DNA of 12,136 bases, taken from contig JADNRY010001327.1 of the NCBI GenBank assembly GCA_015501585.1, positions 1 to 12,136 of the forward strand. Direction: 5' to 3'. Position 1 is the stretch's first letter. Each line of letters opens with the position of its first letter. This DNA is from Rhodocollybia butyracea. Its lineage: Eukaryota; Basidiomycota; Agaricomycetes; Agaricales; Omphalotaceae. Below the pieces are notes generated by a model that did not search any database, had not been told where the DNA came from, and saw only the letters and a list, made by a program, of their open reading frames with translations. The position numbers were made by a program, and so were the translations under genes. Shown here one piece after another: positions 8,462 through 12,136 of this stretch.

Positions 8462-8900
8462 GCTAAGGTAGGGAGCATCCACCTTTGACAACATCATGTG
8501 ATCATTTGTGACAGTATATGGCAAAATTTTGATGAGAAAAGAAAGATAAATTGATAGATATATTATACCATTGTCACATGAAGAATCTGTTCCATGAATT
8601 TATGGAAAATAGGGCTATGCCCATTACCATACATAAATCTTTGTAAAAACTCACGAATTGGGGAGGAGTAGCATTTTACTTATTCTTACAGTATTTTTGC
8701 TTCTCCTCCACCATTTCTAAACTAATCTGTGTACTACTTGAAGGGCCAGTGTTTCAGCCTAAATCAAGTATATTCATGGAAGAAATAAGTAGAAGAGTGC
8801 TTCGTTAATTTTTAAATGACTTTTCAAAATAATTTCACTAAATTAGGCAGTGTGACTTACTGCACGTGATGTGGCTAGAGATGGATGCTCTCTACCTTAC
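8462..8900. mobile_element. 439-bp non-autonomous element with 37-bp inverted ends
   Basis: Bases 8464-8500 and 8863-8899 are inverted copies matching at about 30 of 37 positions (left TAAGGTAGGGAGCATCCACC). A TA dinucleotide flanks each side (8460-8461 and 8901-8902), which would suit a Tc1/mariner-type element, but two bases are weak evidence. The interior is AT-rich, with a smaller inverted pair (ggggaggag / ctcctccacc) near 8658-8712 and no gene. Confidence 0.5.
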
Positions 8901-8976
8901 TACAGTATGTACAGTGGCAGAGGCGAGATTTTTTGAATTTTGACTCTCAGAAATGAAGAATAGAGCCATGTTTAGG

Positions 8977-9208
8977 TGTTAGAGTGTTAGACACTGACTT
9001 GGTAGAGTATTAACCAAGTGTGACCAATACATACTTATGGCTCATATGGACTTGTTAGACATATGTGCCTTGCTTAGTTAGCACCCTGGGCTGAAGTGAA
9101 CCCCTATCACTTTCTCTTCATACCAGGTATATACACAAGTGGACTTGTATTATTTAGCTTCTTATCTATTGCTGTTCTCTTTGTACCAGTTGTACTTGAG
9201 TTCTGATA
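8977..9208 (+). repeat. 5' LTR of the degenerate copia retrotransposon
   Basis: The right boundary is set by the primer binding site at 9209. The left boundary is inferred from TGTTAGAGTGTTAGACAC at 8977, which begins TG as LTRs do. The 232-bp size is normal for copia LTRs. The expected terminal CA is not preserved (the end reads ctgata), in line with the decay of the element. A TATA-like gtatatacac lies near 9127. The 3' LTR is outside the window, so LTR pairing cannot be checked here. Confidence 0.5.
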
Positions 9209-9223
9209 GGTTATGGGCCCCAG
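9209..9223 (+). other. Primer binding site for initiator tRNA (half-tRNA type)
   Basis: GGTTATGGGCCCCAG is complementary to the anticodon arm of eukaryotic initiator methionine tRNA (…GGGCCCATAACC…). Drosophila copia and related elements prime reverse transcription from this internal region, using a tRNA fragment cut in the anticodon loop. The site sits directly after the LTR, as expected. Confidence 0.65.
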
Positions 9224-10105
9224 TTGTCAATCACTGCCAATCTAATTGTCCTCGAAAACTCTAAACCCCTATTTATTCATAACAACAATGCCACCAACAA
9301 CTCAAAATATGACTGGAAACAGATTACACTTACTCCCATTAAGGAGAATCCTGACCGCACAAACAACTTTGCTAAATTCAAACAAAACTACCATAAAACT
9401 CAAAGCTCACGGCCTCTGGAAGTTTATTGGAGGAGAAAACTACAATCCTCTTGCAATTCCCTCGCTTGCTTGAACTCACAGAGTTCAAGGATTGGACACC
9501 TCTGGAAATGCTGTCGATATTACTCTACAAGGCAATGAACCTGCTGTTGCTTTGGAAAAACAGATCCATAATGACTGGTTGGAAACTGATAAGCATGTCC
9601 TGTCTCTTATCAATGATGCGGTCCCTATTCAGAAGACTTGGGTTATCCAGAAGTGTAAATCTTCCCATGATGCTTGGAATTCTCTCTGCAAAGAGTTTTG
9701 AACCAAACAATAGTCTCACAGCCATGAACCTCAACCAGCAAATCTCCATGTTCTCCTGTCAACCTGGTGCCAATCCTGCTGTCTGGCTTGAGATAAATGC
9801 TTCAACTGTATGGTAGACTGTGCCAAGCAGATCCAACGCTCATGTCAGATTTTGAATTCTTGAAGATGTTGATTACTCACATGTGCAAAGATGAAGCATG
9901 GAGATATTGTCAATCTGAGCTACGAGTGAAGCTGGTAACTGCCCAGGAAATGGGTTGTCTCTGTCTCCTCCATTGTAGTGTCTCGCTTGAAATTGGAAGA
10001 AATTCACCATGGTGTTGCACCATCCATAAAATCCATCCAGAATCTGGTTCAATCAGCTTCACTCTACCCCCAGGGCTCTGCTTGTTCCAGTCTTCATCTT
10101 GCCCA

Positions 10106-10113
10106 GACCAGTG
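10106..10113 (+). repeat. Left 8-bp target-site duplication of the first MITE
   Basis: GACCAGTG is repeated exactly at 10806-10813. Removing the MITE and one copy joins the gag codons in the same frame (cag acc agt g, continuing with ta gca ggc), which confirms the boundaries. Confidence 0.85.
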
Positions 10114-10805
10114 TAAAGATGTCCATGAGTCTGGGTCAAGTAGTACTGGATCTGTTGCATGGGTACTTGTGGGCCTCAAGGGCTACCGTGACCCATATAT
10201 ATCCATGGGAAACGGATACCCAGATCTGCAGGTAGTTTAACACAAGTACTTGCAGGTACTTGCAGATCCCAGCCAACACAGGTACTCACAAGATACTTGT
10301 GAGTATCTGCAAGTATTTAGTACTTACAATAATAATAAAATGGTTACTACATGCAAGGTATGAGTGTGAGATACTCAGTAGGTGCCTGTGCATAGAATAG
10401 AGCATGATGTAGGTAGAGAACAGTAATCCTTGACTGATACAAGTCTAGAAGCTAAAGAGAGACTATATTCATCATAGTGTACTATAGTGCATATAGCCAC
10501 TTATAACTTTGCTACATGCTAGGTGGACATATGAGCTGCTCAAACAAGGTCTATTGCATAGAGGAAGCATATTTCAGCCTTTATTTGTGCGAAAAAATAT
10601 TCTTGCCCTCCACAAGGTGCTTTTGGCTTCTTGCAAGTACCTGCAAGTACCTGCAAGTAGCTTAATTTTTTTGAAGTGATACCCATGACCCGCTGTGATC
10701 CATGGGGAAATGGATACCTGGATCCGCGGGTAGTAATACCTGTGAGTATTCCCACGGCTCCTACCTGTGGTACTTGCATGGCACTTGGACTCGTGGACAT
10801 CTTTA
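10114..10805. mobile_element. hAT-like MITE, 692 bp, inserted in copia gag
   Basis: Terminal inverted repeats are TAAAGATGTCCATGAGTCT at 10114-10132 and, inverted, at 10787-10805 with one mismatch in 19. The direct 8-bp duplication GACCAGTG flanks it (10106-10113 and 10806-10813). Ends beginning TA(A/G)AG plus 8-bp duplications are typical of hAT transposons. No transposase is encoded. Subterminal regions are packed with TACTTGCA / TGCAAGTA motifs (for example 10245-10265, 10632-10660, 10771-10778). It shares its ends and a GTGACCCAT…CCATGGGAAACGG block with the element at 11004. Confidence 0.85.
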
Positions 10806-10813
10806 GACCAGTG
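10806..10813 (+). repeat. Right 8-bp target-site duplication of the first MITE
   Basis: This is an exact repeat of 10106-10113. Confidence 0.85.
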
Positions 10814-11003
10814 TAGCAGGCTCCTCACCCTCAAACAGACCTGATCAATGCAACAACTGTCGTGCTGTTCCTTACACCATTAACCAGCAGTCAGCAAGAT
10901 CTATGTGCAAAAACAAATTCTGTGAATCACCATCTGGTCATACCAAAGACAAGTGTTTTTCTTTCGGGGGTGGAAGAGTTGAAAAGTACCCCACTTCTTA
11001 CGC
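10814..11003 (+). pseudogene. Copia gag zinc-knuckle segment between the two MITEs
   Basis: This part of gag is open in one frame across its whole length. It carries CNNC followed by CKNKFCESPSGHTKDKC, a Cys/His cluster with spacing C-x4-C-x5-H-x4-C. The usual retroviral-type knuckle is C-x2-C-x4-H-x4-C, so this is either a family variant or another type of small zinc site. KCFSFGGGRVEKYP follows, just before the second MITE. The knuckle would bind element RNA during particle assembly in an intact copy. Confidence 0.75.
10996..11003 (+). repeat. Left 8-bp target-site duplication of the second MITE
   Basis: TCTTACGC matches 11643-11650 exactly. The gag reading frame runs through this site up to the insertion point. 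Confidence 0.85.
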
Positions 11004-11019
11004 TAGAGATGTCCACAAG

Positions 11020-11047
11020 TCCGGATCCAAGTATACTTGGATCCGGA
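11020..11047. repeat. 28-bp perfect palindrome in the left end of the second MITE
   Basis: The sequence tccggatccaagta is followed directly by its exact reverse complement, with no spacer. A second perfect palindrome, cgcaagtacttgcg, follows at 11049-11062, then ggcct-aaa-aggcc at 11062-11074. The palindromes overlap the inner part of the terminal repeat, where a hAT transposase would bind. Confidence 0.75.
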
Positions 11048-11301
11048 GCGCAAGTACTTGCGGCCTAAAAGGCCTGACTTGTGACCCATGGCTGACTCGT
11101 GGGAAACGGGTCACTGACTCGCAAGTATTACTTGCACAGGCTTGTGATTATCTAAAACAAGTTTACAGAAGTATTTACCATTACTTACTTGCATAAATTG
11201 ATTGTACAATATATAATGCTAACAAAACCATGTACTTAACTTGTTTACAACAATTTCATACTATGTTATGAAGTAAATATGTACTCACATCTAAGTTTTG
11301 A

Positions 11302-11362
11302 GTTGTAGACAGCTCACGGTGTTTAGGATTTAAGCGCCTAAACGCCGTGAGCTGTCTACAAC
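11302..11362. repeat. Nested hairpin, 26-bp arms with a 9-nt loop
   Basis: The arm 11302-11327 begins GTTGTAGACAGCTCACGG. It pairs with 11337-11362 at 25 of 26 positions; the loop is atttaagcg. It lies in the middle of the second MITE and is flanked by imperfect direct repeats ctaagttttg (11291-11300) and ctaatatttg (11363-11372), 8 of 10 identical. It looks like a tiny palindromic insertion. Confidence 0.65.
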
Positions 11363-11642
11363 CTAATATTTGTGTGCCAGCACTCAACAACTTATATAGT
11401 TGTAAGTATGATATTATTGACCAATGTAAGTTGTAATTATTACTCAAGTTGCACTGAAAATACATGTATACTATGCCTTGCACAAGTCACAAATACTTGC
11501 AAAGTCTCGGAAACCTTGACTTGTGACCCATTGGTGACCCATGGGAAACGGGTCTTGGGATCTGCGAGTCAGATACTTGCGAGTTTTCCCACGGATCTTA
11601 CCTGCAAGTACTTGTTGAGACTTGGACTCGTGGACATCTCTA

Positions 11643-11650
11643 TCTTACGC
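11643..11650 (+). repeat. Right 8-bp target-site duplication of the second MITE
   Basis: This is an exact repeat of 10996-11003. Confidence 0.85.
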
Positions 11651-12136
11651 TGGACGCGGGATCTTCATCTTCCACCTGAGGCCAGAACCACAGTATGACA
11701 CAAATGTGCAACTGAAGCTCTGTTAGCAAAAGGAGCTCCAGCAGTGAATAACGCCGTTGCCACGGAAATTCCCAATACCAAGAACAACATTGGCTATAGC
11801 CAGGACTCTCCCATGGATGGAGATAAGAAATTTACTGAGGTCTTTGAAACTGCTGAAAATAATTTTGCTTTCATGACCAATCTCAGAACTGAGGAGCTGA
11901 AAAAACTGGAAGATCAATCACAATACTGGTGCTACTTGCCATATCTTTGTCAATAGAGATTGGTTTCAAGACTATTCTGAGCTTTCTTTACCTCTAAAGG
12001 TCCACAGTTTCGGTTCCAATCTGTCTGCGACAGCTATTGGAAAAGGCACCTTCATGTTGAAAACTACACATAACAAAATCACTCACCAATTCTCTTTGTC
12101 CAACGTTCTTCACATCCTGACTGCAAGATCCAATCT

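Larger units (their letters stand above)
11004..11642. mobile_element. hAT-like MITE, 639 bp, second insertion in copia gag
   Basis: Terminal inverted repeats are TAGAGATGTCCACAAGTCC at 11004-11022 and, inverted, 11624-11642 with one mismatch. An exact 8-bp duplication TCTTACGC lies at 10996-11003 and 11643-11650. The ends differ from the 10114 element by only a few bases, and both share GTGACCC…GGGAAACGGGTC blocks and TACTTGC motifs, so they are members of one family. No transposase is present. A 61-bp hairpin (11302-11362) has been added inside. Confidence 0.87.
9288..12136 (+). pseudogene. Ty1/copia gag and start of protease, broken and twice interrupted, partial at right edge
   Basis: The start ATG is probably at 9288. 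Recognisable pieces in order: TLTPIKENPDRTNNFAKFKQ (frame 2), LKAHGLWKFIGG (frame 3), and DWLETDKHVLSLINDA with SSHDAWNSLCKEF (to 9698). These are the usual copia gag core. Then come NLNQQISMFSCQPGANPAVW (frame 1), LYGRLCQADPTLMSDFEFLK (frame 2), and SRLKLEEIHHGVAPSIKSIQ (frame 3). After the first MITE come CNNCRAVPY and the zinc-knuckle-like CKNKFCESPSGHTKDKC (10906-10956). After the second MITE come NNIGYSQDSPMDGDKKF, then the protease motif at 11922 as NTGATCHIF and LPLKVHSFGSNLSATAIGKG up to the edge. At least six frame changes and stops (for example TGA at 9471 and 9699) make it inactive. Integrase, reverse transcriptase and the 3' LTR would lie beyond 12136. Confidence 0.85.

Noticed and set aside
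6882..8900. Possible CRISPR-like or tandem repeat array
   Set aside because: The repeats are inverted pairs of different sequence, not regularly spaced direct repeats, and the context is a fungal genome.
10187..10240. Continuation of gag reading frames into the first MITE
   Set aside because: Frames that cross 10114 only run on by chance; the exact duplication and terminal repeats show that the sequence beyond belongs to the MITE.

Overview
This looks like a repeat-rich segment of a filamentous fungal nuclear genome, most likely an Agaricomycete (Basidiomycota). Reasons: the only intact-looking gene carries very short introns (about 50-70 nt). A decayed membrane-protein gene contains the VVWRAW signature of a large basidiomycete seven-helix family. 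The retroelement at the right end is a Ty1/copia type primed from half of the initiator tRNA. From memory the copia gag and the membrane protein recall Rhizoctonia/Ceratobasidiaceae, but I could not check this. Nothing here is bacterial.

Layout. 121-1028 (+): a small spliced gene of unknown function, with a modelled 245-residue product. 1264-3112: a huge foldback structure with two arms of about 790 bp, nearly identical and inverted, around a 264-bp loop. 3286-4606 (-): a pseudogene of the basidiomycete seven-helix membrane family. About 4960-6660: an unrecognised block with higher GC on its left and an LTR-like promoter (pyrimidine tract plus TATA box) near 5850. 6672-6750: a compact 33-bp-arm hairpin. 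6882-8900: three non-autonomous elements with terminal inverted repeats (6882-7538, 7553-7756, 8462-8900). 8977-12136: a degenerate copia retrotransposon (5' LTR, half-tRNA primer site, gag and the start of protease) that runs off the right edge.

Two related hAT-like MITEs (10114-10805 and 11004-11642) have inserted into the copia gag. Each is bounded by an exact 8-bp target duplication. For the first, removing the element plus one duplication joins the two gag halves in frame. The second has in turn received a 61-bp near-perfect hairpin.

The genes do not form a pathway. The window is best read as a transposon graveyard with nested insertions next to one possible host gene. The most notable items are the recent long foldback (a candidate source of hairpin double-stranded RNA), the clean nested hAT insertions with their shared subterminal TACTTGCA motif arrays, and the unexplained 4960-6660 block. 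All coordinates were read by eye, so boundaries may be off by a few bases.
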